A stretch of 64,000 nt of DNA from Papilionanthe hookeriana x Papilionanthe teres (taxonomy: Eukaryota; Streptophyta; Magnoliopsida; Asparagales; Orchidaceae), in assembly GCA_022702705.1 (NCBI GenBank), contig CM040433.1, positions 24,243,797-24,307,796 on the forward strand. Reading direction: 5' to 3'. The position numbers were made by a program, and so were the translations under genes. Shown here piece by piece: positions 48,434 through 61,224 of the stretch; position 1 is the stretch's first letter; the number at the start of each line of letters is the position of its first letter. Under the pieces are notes generated by a model. That model ran no database searches and had not been told where the DNA came from. It worked only from the letters and a program-made list of their open reading frames with translations.

Positions 48434-48437
<4 letters not shown>
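48285..48437 (+). mobile_element. tRNA-derived SINE-like sequence between TA repeats
   Basis: The A-box-like TTGGCTCAGTGGGCGG (about 48,296-48,311) and B-box-like GGGGATTCAGTC (about 48,334-48,345) are spaced as in tRNA-derived SINEs. The 150-bp body is GC-rich in strong contrast to the TA microsatellites on both sides, consistent with insertion into a TA tract or with a SINE tail that expanded. Confidence 0.6.
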
Positions 48438-48482
<45 letters not shown>

Positions 48483-49602
48483 TTAATTACCACACCTCCA
48501 AGATTATAAATACTTCAACAAGTTTTTTCCCAGGAGCCTTACCCGAGAGTTGTAGGTTCTCACATTGGCTATAGATGATAGTAATTAGTAGATACCAGAG
48601 CAGGAGTTCTTGATATCTCTCACATCTAGCTTTTGTTCGCATACTTTAAATCAATATCCACGCTTCAATTAATCAAACCGTTGCATGTGAAGGTTAGTGG
48701 GTATGCTATAGGATTGCTAAAGTAACTCAAGTACTAATAACAATGATCTGAAATTTTAGAATAAGTTTATTGATTTTAGTAACATTAAATATATTAATAA
48801 TTGATTTAAATAACATATAGAATTTCTAAAAATAATTTGAACAAATTTCGGGGAGTGCAAAAAATGAGGCATGTTTTAACATAATTAAAATTTACCTGAT
48901 TTGTTCCGATTCACGTATTACATGAAAATCCAGTAGGGCTTTTTCGAGGTTTAAGTTGCTTTAGTCTTCAAGTTAATGATTATATAAACTTGATATTTAA
49001 TATTAATTAATAAATAATATTTAATTAAATTGATGTATTTCTTGATTTAATTAATCAATAGGTACTATTATGTTTAATTAATTTTATGAATTACTATGGA
49101 ATGATTAATAATGATATCAGTTTATTATATTTGTATAGAATTCATATTAGTCTTATCAGGTTAATATATTACTCGTTATCAAATTTTAAGAGATTATATT
49201 ATTGAATTTTAATAGAGCTTCTTAACGAGTTTATTGATGAGCTTCAAACTATATTGTTCATGGTTATGAAGGAATTGAGCACCAATTTGTTTAAACTTGT
49301 TCGTTAATTTATTGAGTATTTATAAATTGTTTAGGCTTCTTTGATTAGTTAATTAAATTACTATGAACAAGCTTTAATCTAGTGAAGTCATGAGTAGTTT
49401 TTTGAGGGTATTGGTTCTTTTGTAGAACTTTTGCAGATGTATTCCATGTCAAGTGTTGTTAATTTAATATGAACTTAGTCTAGTGTTTTCCTTTGAAGGA
49501 CAAAAAATATTTCCCAACCTTCTTAATACACTTTGTTTGCCCATTTCATTTATGATTATTACCGTCTAATTTTTGTAATTTCTTCTTTCCACTCCTTACT
49601 TA

Positions 49603-49832
49603 GGGCCTGTTTGGGAAGCTTATTTGGTGCGGTGGCGTTTTGAAAGCTCACCAGGTCTGTTTGGGTAAACTACGTATTGGTAGCTTATGCGTTTTCAAAA
49701 CGCCGCGCTCCTATCTAGGTACGGTGGCAGCTTTCTGGCTGCGGTCTGGCTTTTCCACCTAGCTTATCAGATTATTTTTAATCAGCTTATCAGCAGATTA
49801 TTCAATAAATTGCAGCTGCCCCAAACAGACCT
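49603..49832. mobile_element. Harbinger-type MITE
   Basis: The 230-bp sequence has imperfect terminal inverted repeats GGGCCTGTTTGGG and AGGTCTGTTTGGGG. It is flanked by TTA at 49,600-49,602 and 49,833-49,835. The interior holds AGCTTATCAG repeats and GC-rich segments but no coding. Its termini resemble those of the large Harbinger element at 22,014 (GTTTGGGGCAGC). Confidence 0.7.
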
Positions 49833-49905
49833 TTAGTCTACTTCTTGCACTTCCTTGCATGTTGTTTCGTTTGATTAATTGAATTATAAATTATTGAATT
49901 TTGTA

Positions 49906-49907
<2 letters not shown>

Positions 49908-49943
<36 letters not shown>
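49908..49943. repeat. TA microsatellite
   Basis: A run of TA dinucleotides of about 36 bp. Confidence 0.9.
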
Positions 49944-49946
<3 letters not shown>

Positions 49947-50350
49947 CTTTGCTGTAATCACTCATATCAAATGAGTTCTTTTTTTATGATTTAGAAATAG
50001 TTAACTTTGATTAATATAATTTTATGAATACTAGCTATTAGTGAAGCCATAAAGGGATATTATAATAGAGGATTATGAAAATTTACACCTTTGTTGGAGA
50101 TTGAGTATTTTTGCGTCTACGAGTTTAACCATATGAGCTATTTATGTGCTAAGATAATTAATGAAAAATGGAAATAATTTATGTATTTTCATATAACCTT
50201 TATTAATTTTGAAAAACCATTTGATCTTACAATGAGAATTTGTTCAGTGGGGGTTTTGGACAAGGACAGTAATGCTATGTGGCAAGCTTTGCTAAAGTTA
50301 TTAAGGTTGGTATTGAGCTATGAATAAGCAAATAATTCTTAATGTTTGTT

Positions 50351-51382
50351 TAGGGTTATAATTGAGCCGAGTCAAACCGAGTATATCATTATTTGGACTT
50401 GGCTTTGTATAATTATAAATTATTCATATTCGACTTGAGCTTGCGTTGAGCTTTCATATATTGTTCAAGCTTGACTTTTTTGCATTTTTCAATGTTTGAA
50501 CATGATTTGTACTTGATTTATTTATGGCAAGTGAACCAGTATTTAAACGAGCTAAAAATTCAATGAGTATTTAGATTTTCATATAAAAATTTTAATAAAT
50601 AATTTACCCTAAATCTTACCAATAAACAAAAATGACAAAATAAAACCCTAAAAGATCTTAAAACTCAAGTCTCCTCCATTTTTCCTTAAATTTCGGATAT
50701 TTTCTAAACAACAAAATTGACAACTTTGGATGAGAAATATGAGGGTTAATCAGGTGGACTTAGGAGCAGAGTGGAAAGATGAGATATACTAGAGATTAGA
50801 GTTTCACTTATCATTGCATGTCGTAATCTCGTCGTTGCCTTTATTATTTGCACGTGCTTACGACTTAGGTTTCGTATGTTTCAAGCGAAATCGGAAGGCG
50901 AAACTACAAATGGTCAGAGGGAAAGTTAGATTTGCAGGGACTTAAAGTTAATTTTAAAGGGCATTGAATACATAACACAAGTCTTATGTAATTTCAAATC
51001 TAACACCTAAACTTTAATAAAATAAATATATAATTAATAAATAATCTAAAGATATTATTAATATAATAATATATTACTATTAAATATTAAATTAAATAAA
51101 TTATAGTTAATTAAATTTTATTTAAATAATATATTATATATGATACAAGCTATGATCGAGTTTAATATTGAGTGTTTAACAAGTTACTTGTTGAACAGGA
51201 AACAAGTTTGTTTGTGAACATAAATGAACAAGTTTGATTATAGTCATGTTTAGTTCATATAAGCTTCAAGCTTTTAAAACTTGTTCAAATTATTTATTTA
51301 CTAATTTGAACAAACATAATCGAGTCTTAATATGGACGAGTTTGAGTTGTTCATCGATTACGTTGGTTCATTTACAACGCTA
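50351..51382. mobile_element. hAT-like non-autonomous element
   Basis: The 1,032-bp sequence has left end TAGGGTTATAATTGAGCCGAG and right end (minus strand) TAGCGTTGTAAATGAACC. It is flanked by TGTTTGTT (50,343-50,350) and TGTTTGTC (51,383-51,390), 7 of 8 bases identical, as expected for an old hAT 8-bp duplication. The interior carries GAGCTT/ACAAGTTTG words typical of this repeat class and no transposase. It lies only 34 bp left of the gypsy element. Confidence 0.75.
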
Positions 51383-51416
51383 TGTTTGTCCCTTGATATT
51401 TAGGTAGAAGTCATAT

Positions 51417-52591
51417 TGACGCGGGGCTCGGTGGAGGACCAACTAGTCCTCGGGAGAAGGGAGGCTGTCGCCCCCTCCTTCCTGTTCTTTCCTTTTTCCA
51501 TCTTTTCTTTCCCATCTTTTCTTACTTTTCTTCCTTGGCCTCTCCTATTTTAAATCTAATTCTATTTCATTCTCCTTATTTAAAACTCATTCCTAAAAGC
51601 CCGAGATTCTGTTTATATTTTATTCCCTTAATTTATTAATATTTTTTAAAGAAATTTTAGCCTCTTTATAAATAGGAGATGATGTGCTTAAAGCTAGGGG
51701 TCTTATTTTTAAAATCTGAATTTGGTGTTGTCTGAATGTTTGCACCCTTGAAGGCTGTATCCGACGACGAGGGAGGTGCTCTGGCTGTATCCCCATCCGA
51801 GATGGTGATTATTTTCGCCGTTCCGACTTCTACCGCAAGTCTTATAGATCACTGACGCTCCAACCGCCTTTCTGCAGCAGCCGACTCTCTCCTTGGCAAC
51901 CAACAACCCTCAAACCCCTCCTGCCTCCTGCCACCGCTTGATACTCCCTGTAGCTTCCCGACAGGCTATCGTAGCACCCTCCTGCAGCTTCCCGGGCCCA
52001 CTCTCCTTTGTAGCTCCCTTGCAGGCCACAACCTAACTCCTCTCCTCAGCGCTAGCTGTATTCCGTGCCCCTGCTCTAGCAGACATTGTGCTGCCACCCT
52101 GCCCCCGCAGGCCACACTCTTGAGCCCCTGCCCCTGCATGCATTGTGCCGCCACCTTGCTCTCGCAGGCTACACCTCCCCTGCCCCTGCAGGCATTGTCC
52201 CGCCACCCTGCCCCAATAGGCCACCTCTCTTCCCGGCCTCCTGCAGGCTGCGAGTTGCTGCCTCTTCAGTCCAATCTGTGAAAACGCTCCCTGCTTCTTT
52301 CGATTGCGATTCGATGCTTCTACGATTGCTGATTTGCTGTCCTACTTCTTCCATAGCCGCTCGAAACCTCTCCGGCCTTCACCGCAGCCACCGATCTAGC
52401 ACCACCATTCCGGACTCCCTCTTCTTCAGGCTTTTTTATATCTTCTTTTGTTAAATCTTTATTCATAGTTCTTTGTTTTACGCTTTTTGCTTTGTGTGTT
52501 GTCTTGTTTTCTTTTGAGTCTTCATTGTAACCTTGTTTAAGTCATTAATAAAATTTTATCTTGCATTATGGTTTGGTTAAATCCGTTATCA
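51417..52591 (+). repeat. 5' LTR of gypsy element
   Basis: The 1,175-bp LTR starts TGACGCGGGGCT and ends GTTATCA. It contains pyrimidine-rich blocks, CTATTTTAAATCTAATT, AAATAGGAGATGATGTGCTT and the GTCATTAATAAAATTTTA tail, which may carry the polyadenylation signal. A GC-rich internal repeat (about 52,083-52,225) reiterates CATTGTGCCGCCACC and CCCTGCCCC words. Confidence 0.92.
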
Positions 52592-52593
52592 TT

Positions 52594-52615
52594 TGATATT
52601 AGAGCTGGTTCAACC
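52594..52615 (+). other. primer-binding site (initiator Met tRNA type)
   Basis: TGATATTAGAGCTGGTTCAA starts 2-3 bases after the LTR end. It matches, with a few mismatches, the TGGTATCAGAGC...GGTT complement of the initiator methionine tRNA 3' end used by most plant gypsy elements. Confidence 0.75.
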
Positions 52616-52837
52616 CTAGTTCTATCCTAGAGTTCCCTAACCCGTCCCCCACCCAATCCAAATTTTTTCTCTCTTCCTTTCTTTTCTTTCGTTTCCATCC
52701 TTTTTTCCACTCTTTTTTCTATTCATCAATCCTTCTTGTCCTTCTTTCTTTTCCCCCAATCCCCTTGTCTCATCCAAACCATCAGCTATGCTCTGTGGAA
52801 GAAACGTACTGGACCCCACCTAAGATGTGATACAACT

Positions 52838-53775
52838 TGAAATCCGCCGTCTGCAACAACAATTGACAGAACTCGATGAAGGGACTCAAGGCGAAGTCAC
52901 CCTCGATCGTGACCTAGAGAGTTGACAAGAAGACAAGGAAGATGATCTAAATCCTTTCCACAGGGAAGATAATAGTGATGAAGAATACCTTCCACGCTGT
53001 TTAGACATCCACTACAAGAAGCGACCATGAGAAGAACTCAGAGGCCACTGCGACTTCATCATTAAAATAGATCTCCCCGAATTTGATGGGGGTATGGATC
53101 CAGATGAACTCCTTGACTGGCTGCGCGCAGTCGAACAAACTTTCGAATATAAGGAGATCCATAAAGATAAGCGGGCAAAACTAGCAGCTATTAAAATGAA
53201 AAAACACAACTCGTTATGGTGGGATAACGACAACAAACAAGGGATGGCAGTGATAAAATCACTAAGTGGGACAAAATGAAGAAAGCCTTACTACGACAAT
53301 ATCTGCCTCCACACTACCATCAAGATATGTTCTTAAAACTCCGCAACCTACAACAAAGAGAGTTGTGTGTGGTGGAATTTACAGCCAAATTTGATCGGTT
53401 ACAAATGATGTGCGAGCTGGTTGAAAAGAGGAGAATACCATCATCCGCTACCTTGGAGGTTTGAAGCCCGCCACTAGCAACGTAGTTCAGCTGTTGCCCT
53501 TTGGTCATAAGGCGACGTCCAAACCTCAAAGTAGACCACAACCTTGCTTCCGACAACAGTCCTCATACAAGCTAGCACCAGTAGCTACAACTACAGACAA
53601 GAGCGTATTACGAATGGGGAAACTAGCATTCGGGAATGCAAAAACTGGTCCAAGCAGTAAGAAGATCGAGAAGGGTAGCTCATCTGGGCTAATGTCGGCC
53701 AAAACATGTTTTAGGTGCCACAAGTACGACAACACATTGCATCCAACTGTCCTACAAATCGAATTGTTTCTTTAC
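52838..53775 (+). pseudogene. gypsy gag relic
   Basis: Gag forms the retrotransposon particle. Readable in order are a coiled-coil-like EIRRLQQQLTELDEG, the capsid-domain start IDLPEFDGGMDPDELLDWL (~53,070), FEYKEIHKDKRAKLAAIK, WWDN, LRQYLPPHYHQDMFLKL and a single zinc knuckle starting CFRC (~53,708), now degenerate. Stops and shifts occur near 52,922, 53,027, 53,255 and 53,461. The order and motifs match the retrotransposon gag family of plant gypsy elements. Confidence 0.8.
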
Positions 53776-53889
53776 AGATCAAGACCTCGTTGAGGAAAGC
53801 AAAGACGAGGATTCTGAGGAAAATTCCGAAGAAGAACTTTAGTTCCCCAAAGACGAAGACGAATTATTAGCATATGTTGAATCATGGTT

Positions 53890-55440
53890 AAGCTACAACA
53901 TCTCTCTCACAAATTGTACCGTAAAAAGCAATTTGCAGCATGATAATCGATAGTGGCAGTTGTAAAAATGTTGTATCTACACTTATGGTGACAAAGTTTT
54001 AATTACTTACACAGAAAATCATCAATCATATTCCTTTACTTGGTTGAAAGAAGTGAATGAAGTCCACGTGGATCAACTATGCTTTGTTAAGTTCTCAATA
54101 GACAACCAGTTTTAAAAACAAGTGTGGAGTGTTGTCGTGCCCTTGGACGCATGTCATATTTTCCTAGGACGACCTTGGCAATACGACCACAAAGCTTAGT
54201 ACGACAATTTTAAAAGTACATACTCATTCAAGAAGGATGACAAACACATCATGTTACTACCGAGACACAAGAGGAGTAAATAACACCGAGGAAGTAGTCG
54301 TTTTGAGAGCCACATTCATGCAATCAGTTTAAGATGCTCCGATGGCACTAGTCCTAGTCCTACCCGAGGGATCAAAGGAAGAAAACATAATACTAGCACA
54401 CCTTCCTAGATGTCATGAAAGTCCATCTCCTAGAAGGACTACCACCACTGAATGGCATCCAACATGCCATTGATCTTATACCAGGATCAGTCCCACCAAA
54501 TCGACACACATACAGACTAGGACCGACATAGTACAAAGAGCTAAACGACAAGTACAAGATCTCGTCACCAAAGGGCTAGTTAGAGAAAGTACAAGTCCGT
54601 GCACTGTGCCCGCCCTAATGGTCCCCAAGAAAGATGGATCATGGAGGATGTATATCGATGGCAGAGCTATCAACAAAATAACTATCAAGTACCGATTCTC
54701 AATACCTAAACTAGAAGATTTCTTTGACCAATTACGCGGAGCCACTGTTCTCAAAGATCGACTTACGAAGTGAGTACCACCATATACATATGAGAATAGG
54801 CGAAGAATGGAAGGCCGCCTTTAAAACACGAGATGGACCATACGAGTGGACAGTCATGCCCTTCGGCCTGTCAAATGCGCCCAACATTTTCGTGAGACTA
54901 ACGAATCAAGTATTTCAAAATCACATCAGGAAGTTCATTGTAGTCTACTTTGACGACATACTGGTATACAACCATTCTGAGGACGAACATGTACAACACC
55001 TGACAACGATGTTCGAAGTACTTCGGAATGAAAAATTATATGCCCGTCCAAAGAAAGACACTTCAATGACAAATTGAGTATTCTTTCTAGGTTACATCGT
55101 ATCTAACACAGTCATTCTACCGTCACTTCATTAAGCATTTCAACACTATTACCACCCCCTCATTGAGGTTTTAAAAGGCAAAGAGTTCACTTAGCCAAGC
55201 ACCAGTCAGATTAGTTTCGACACACTGAAAGAAAAAGTAACAAAAGCACAGTTCTAACCTTGTCAGATTTCACACAAGTGTTCGGAGTAGAATGTGATGC
55301 ATTAGGCGCCTGAATAGGGGCTGTACTGAGTCAGGGCAGTCACACATCAGTTTCTTCAGTGACAAATTGAACGAATCTAGGAGAAAATATTCGACATACG
55401 ACAGAGATTTCTAATTTGTTGACAAGTGAGTTCATATTAT
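53890..55440 (+). pseudogene. gypsy protease, reverse transcriptase and RNase H relic
   Basis: The protease active-site motif IDSG is at ~53,946, and VPLDACHIFLGRPWQYD is at ~54,138. Reverse transcriptase follows: LVTKGLVRESTSP (~54,560), VPKKDGSWRMYID (~54,625), the KTRDGPYEWTVMPFGLSNAP block (~54,825) and the catalytic VYFDDILVY (~54,944). RNase H remains show as FGVECDALGA and GAVLSQG (~55,280-55,340). Multiple stops and frame changes separate these segments. The longest open part is 54,724-55,077. Confidence 0.85.
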
Positions 55441-55714
55441 TTACATATTATGAAGGATCAAAATTTTTGATCAGCTAGAGTAAGGTGAAAGGACGACACG
55501 CAACTTGGGTATAATTTTTGACAACATTCAATTTCGTTCTTAAAACACAACGCTAGGAGCTAGAACTAGAACTGCATCACAGATGCATTAAGCCGAGATC
55601 ACTTATTAATCACTTCTATGCAAACAAGCGTCATAGGGTTAGAGATCATCAAAGATCTATACATATCAGACAAACACTTCAAAGATCTATAGATAATTTC
55701 AGGAAAAGCCTACC

Positions 55715-56430
55715 GTGCAATACTACCACGCAGATGGCTACTTATTCTATCACAATAAACTATGCATTCTAAGATGCTCATTGAGAGGAGCAATTGTACA
55801 ACAAAATCATAATGGAGGCCTCACAGCCCATTTGGGTAGAGATAAGACTCACCCTCGTCAAAGAACATTTTGTCTGGCCCGACTAACAAAGGATGTGAAG
55901 TGTCGTGTCCGACCAGGCAAAAAAAAAAAAGACAGCAAAATATAGAATATACTCAGTTACTAGTACCCGAAGCACCCTGAGTGGATATCACCATGGACGT
56001 CGTACTATGTCTCCCCAGGACACAAGAATAAAGATTCTGTAATGGTTCTAGTGGATTGATTTTAAAAAATTACACATTTCGCACCCTGCCACTACACTCT
56101 GGACGCATCGCATATCGCTGATCTATACTTCAGGGAGATGGTAAGCTTACTCGGGATCTCCAGAACCATTGCCTTTGACAAAGATGCTAAATTTCTAAGC
56201 CATTCTTGGAGAACCTAGGGGGAAGTTGGACACCAAGCTCCAATTCAGTTCAACAGCTCATCCACAAACAGACGGTCAGACTGAAGTAGTAAACAAGAGC
56301 TTGAGAAACCTACTGAGATGTTTCATGGTAAAAAAATATCAAACAATAGAATCTCATTCTAGCTTGAGCGGAGTCCGTGTACAACAGATCCACGAGTCAG
56401 ACAACGTGACAAAGTTCATTTGAGATTATC
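55715..56430 (+). pseudogene. gypsy integrase relic
   Basis: The zinc-binding N-terminal part is vestigial (GLTAHLGRDKT, ~55,820). The catalytic core keeps D (VMVLVD, ~56,050), D (FDKDAKF, ~56,177) and E (HPQTDGQTEVVNKSL, ~56,263). Several stops interrupt it. The following 180 bp up to the 3' LTR show no clear C-terminal domain. Confidence 0.82.
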
Positions 56431-56615
56431 TATGGCCACAATCCGCTCACACTGCTTGATCTAATTCTACTCTTGCCAATGTTAGAGCTCAACCAAGATG
56501 CTACAAAACGGGTTTACCAGATCCAACAAATACACTAAGTGGTTGGCGACGAGATTGCTTTGAGGATCCTGAAGCTCCAACAGAAGAAGTCGAAGCTCCC
56601 CCAACCCCAAGAGAT

Positions 56616-57924
56616 TGTTGCGGGGCTAAGTGGAGGACTAGCCGGTCCTTGGGAGAGGGGAGGTTGTCGCCCCCTCCTTCTTCTCCATTTCTTTTTCCTA
56701 CTTTCTTTTCCCTTCTTTTCTTACTTTCCTTCCTTGGGGCCTTTCCTATTTTAAGTCCTGATTTTATTTCATTCTCCTTCCTTATTTTAAAAATTCTTTT
56801 CTAAAAATTTGAGATCCTGACTATATTTTATTCCTTTTTCTTAAGTTTAGTGTTTTCTAAAAAAGTCTAGCCTCTTTGTAAATAGGAGACGATGTGCTTA
56901 GAGTTAGGGGTCTTGTTTTTGAAATCTGAATTCAACGTTGTCTGAGTGTTACCCCTCTTGAGGGCTGTATCCGATGATTAGGTAGGTGTTCCTACTGTAA
57001 CCTCATCTGAGGTGGTGATTATCTTCATCGTTTTGACTCCTACCCGCTAGTCCTATAGATCATCGACACTCCAATAGCTTCCAGTAGCAACCGATAGTCT
57101 CTCTGCCAACTAGCAACCGCCCGACCCCTCCTGCCTCCTGCTAGACCATTGCTTGATCCTCCCTGTAGCTTCCCGGCAGGCTATCGCAAAAGAACTTGCT
57201 GATTCCTTGCAGGCCGCTGCCTTTGCTGCACCTTCTCACCTCCCCCCTGCAACTCCTGTATAGGCTGCAGTCTCTGCTGCCCCGTCCCATCCTTCTCTCT
57301 AAAGCTAGCGCTGGCAGCAGACTCCACTCCTTCCTATAGCTTTCCTGTAGGCGGTCTGCCAGCTGCACCTTCCCAATTCTTCCCTGCAGGTCCACTGCAG
57401 GATGCAACCTAACTATGCTCCTTGGCGCCAGCTGTCCTCAGTGCCTCTGCCCCCGTAGGCATTGTGCCGCCATCCTGCTCTCGCATGCCACATTCTTGAC
57501 CCTTTGCCCCTGCAGGCATTGTGCCACCAGCCTGCCACCGCAAGCATTGTGCCGCCACCCTGCCCCAGCAGGCCACCTCTCTTGTCTTTTGCAGGCTGCC
57601 AACCGCTGCCTCTTCAGTACAACCTGTGACGACGATCCCAGCTTCTCTCGGTTGCGGTTCAACGCCTCTACGTTCTTTGATTTACTGTCCTACCTCTTCC
57701 ACAGCCGTTCGACACCTATCCAGCCTTCACCGCTGCCCACCACTCAGGACTCCCTCCTCGTTAATCTTGTTGTGTCTTCTTTTGTTGAATCTTTATTACA
57801 AATCATTTGTTTTACTCTTTTTGCTTTGTGTGTCGTCTTTCTTTCTTTCTTTTTGAGTATTCATTGTAACCTTGTTTAAGTCATTAATAAAATTGTCTTG
57901 GGTATTGATTTAACTCTGGTATCA
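56616..57924 (+). repeat. 3' LTR of gypsy element
   Basis: The 1,309-bp LTR starts TGTTGCGGGGCT and ends GGTATCA. It aligns along its length to the 5' LTR but is 134 bp longer, mainly in the GC-rich interior (57,150-57,420). Divergence between the LTRs is evident by eye, so the insertion is not recent. The same CATTGTGCCGCCA repeats occur near 57,458-57,570. Confidence 0.92.
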
Positions 57925-60900
57925 CATATGTTTGTGTTTGGTTTGTGAATTTTTTAAAACTGTTTTTTTTTAATCTAATTACATGGAATTCAATTTTAAC
58001 TGATATCGTGACATCTTTATTCATAATTGGCCTCATGTGTACATATTTATAATTTGTAACTTGCTTCGTGCTTATCTACAATTAGCCTCATGCCTTACTT
58101 TTAGTTATCAAGTATGGAGCAATTACTAGTATGACAAGTAGTTTTGGAGTGGTTATACTGTGGATCAATATTGAGTCTAGATTATTTTGTATTGATTATA
58201 TTGACACTTAAAAATAATATTCAACCGTAGGAATCTTAGTGTTAGTTATTTATAGATATGATGTTGTTGATATGTGATATATCCTTCTAGAAAAGGTGGT
58301 TTATTAGAATAATGAGGAATAGTTTTAGAAAAATCAAAATTGTTTAAAAAAATTGAGTGCATGAGATTTAATTTCAATGGATGCGAAATTAATAATTATG
58401 TATTTGTGCTACCATGATAGCACTACAACAAAATTAATTTATAGTCACAAATGGGCCTTAAAACATCATATTACAACTCGAGGTATTAAGGCAATTGACA
58501 TTTTGTGTAATGTATGATAATTTGTTAAAACTTAATATTTTTGTGCTTAAAAAATGTTAATATTGTAACACTTGGAAGTGGTGTGATTAACATCGAATGT
58601 GATATGTAAATAATATCAAAAGATGAAAATAAATATCATTTAACTTCATATATAAAGATTATAGAGAACATAAATTGTCTGAAGAGTTTTTCTCGCTGCA
58701 AATTTGTGCTATAATAAAAATTTATAGAGTTATTTAACTGCTGTTTCACTATCTTTTTTAATGCATGCATTTCTGAATCATTTAGAAGTTATGCTTTTAA
58801 TGACTTCAAATCAAGCTTTTACAACAGCCATCTTGCTATATATAAGAAAGATTATAATTACTAATATGTATCAAGTGTTTTTTTCAACTTAAAAGTTGTG
58901 CCCATCAAATAATCATTTTGACTTGACTGAATTTTCTATCATTCATTATGGTTTTGCAAATCACGTGAGAATACATTGCTTCCAAAATATTTCAAATCAT
59001 AATTTAGAAGCGAAAGTGTTTGATTAAAAAAAGGAGAAGGCATATCCAATAAAATTGAATAACTTGGTGTATAAAAAAAGCAAAGCTGAAATCACATCAT
59101 GATACTAATGAGTACAATTGTAATGAAAATTTGAAATAAATAAACCTATCAGATTTTATGAATTGATTAAAAATGACAACGTGTCATAAAATTGAATCTC
59201 AGCAGTATATCAAAAAACAAAGATAAAATTACTACATCATACCAATAATTACATTTTTTTATAAAATTTTAAATAAAGCAAAAGTGATAATCTTTCGAAT
59301 GAAATGGCTTATTTTTTAAAATTTTAATTTCTCATTGATCTAGCAAAGCATGCAGAAATTAAATTAAACTAAATTTTCTAAATTTATTTTTAATATAAAT
59401 GATGTAAAATATTTACTAGTGACATTCACATACAAGTAATACAAACTATTTTATAGAAATCTTGTTGACATCTCCTATAGTTATAAAATGTCCATACCAT
59501 TTATTTTGCTATTTTATGTGAATCGGGACATCCTAAATGGTTGCAATGACGATTTTGTGGGCATACATCAAAGAAAGATGGTTGAATGAAAAGTCCTTTC
59601 AGATTGATTCAAACAAACTATAGTAAGTAGTAACTTTGGTAACTTCTTATAATAGTATTAAGACTACCACTGAGTTTATTCAAGCAATCCTTTAAATAAA
59701 ATAGTAATATAGATGCACATGACAAGCTGCGATGTTAAGAGAGGGCAAAGCAGCTTGTTACAGAGTACATGTGTTTTCAGAGTAGAAACAAATAACGAAT
59801 GAAATAATGAGCTAAAATGTGTCAGGAAGACTTATCAATGTTCAGTTCTTACAAATAATTTTGATAAACTGAAGATAATAAAATATACAAGCTATTGAAA
59901 GAAAATAACTATTGTTGTTCAGGGAGAAGAGGGCGTCTTGGAAAGAAAATTAGCAAAATATAATATTTTAGTATGATGCATGAAAACTAGTTTAAGAATA
60001 AGTTTTATACTCGATAGGAATCTTGAATAAAGAACAACACATGTTTTGTAAAGAGAACTACCCAAAGGTTGCATCCTAATTCGTTCATATATAGGCGGCC
60101 ATCAACATGAAAGGAAACTGTTCCTTGATATGTCCTACAAGTGAGCATTCCATGTAGTTGACGCTGAACTTTAGAACTAAGAGATGCTAAAACAGTTGAT
60201 GTCAAGTGAGTAGCTGAACTTATTGGATGAGTCTCTTTGTGAAATGCCAGAGCGTAATGATTTTTAGATAGATTACCATCTATCCTGAGTAGACCAAAGT
60301 AAATGTCTAAATTTAAATCTTAGTTCAGCAACTAAAAATGATTTACCAAAGCTAAATATTTTATTACTTTAGAACATTGACCGATTCTTACAAATTAATA
60401 GTTATTCTTGCATACATGTAAACTTGCTTGCTCAGGTAATTTTTTCCTTCAAAGGTCTAGAGATTCATTGGCATTATAAGCTGTTAATGAAAAAATAGTG
60501 CGATGTCATTAAATCAAATAATATTAGGGCTGAATCTTGCATTGACAAAGCAGTCATGAAGTTACATCAATGATCTTTCTCTTTATCACTCCATCATCAC
60601 ATCCTTCATTGCTGATTGAATGGTGAAGAGAGTAGTAATTGTCAATGTAGAAATAGGTTAGTGGAGAGGCTATCAAAATTCAATCTATGTAATGTCTCAT
60701 ATGTTTGAAATTCTAATGATTATACAGGTCACGTGGTTCTTGGCCTAACTAAAGGTTGATTGGATTTAAGGATTCAATGATTTTGGAGAAATACTTTGAT
60801 GTTGATCATTTGGGTTAGTTGAACTGGTTTGAAACAGGATTATATGGCTGGATAGCTAATGCTTATTACTATACACTTTAGAGGACATAGTGGTTTTCAT

Positions 60901-61224
60901 TTAAGAAAGTACGGAAATTTGAATATTGCAGATGAAAAAAATGAAGAAATAGGTATGAGAAGGAACTCAAAACTTTTCTTAACAAAAGCATCATAAGTTT
61001 GTGCGACAATATTCCATGGTTCTTTGGCTTTGCTATCAGTAGTTCCGAGTAAACATCAATGTCGTTTACACGTTGACTAGGCCCATGTATGAACAAATAA
61101 AGCATGATAAATGATGGCTTCATCGCATATCTTGTGGCAAATTGTCTGACATTAAAACCATAGGATATGACTATAAGTAACAATAGTCCTAAAAGGACTA
61201 AATCCATATGATGGCAATCCTAAG

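Larger units (their letters stand above)
51417..57924 (+). mobile_element. Ty3/gypsy LTR retrotransposon, complete structure
   Basis: The 6.5-kb element has two LTRs in the same orientation, both TG...TATCA. Perfect 5-bp duplications CATAT flank it (51,412-51,416 and 57,925-57,929). A primer-binding site follows the 5' LTR. The internal order is gag, protease, reverse transcriptase, RNase H, integrase, which defines Ty3/gypsy. Every reading frame is broken many times, so it is dead. I saw no chromodomain after the integrase and do not assign a clade. Confidence 0.93.

Noticed and set aside
48149..48493. Open frames with YIYIYIY on both strands
   Set aside because: Products of the TA/TACA microsatellite.
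52086..52454. Open frames inside both gypsy LTRs (also 57,415-57,879)
   Set aside because: They lie in the GC-rich repeated part of the LTR, are not conserved between the two LTRs, and match no protein family I know.
60878..61207. Minus-strand 109-residue open frame
   Set aside because: No recognisable domain or repeat family; AT-rich composition makes such frames expected by chance in this much sequence.
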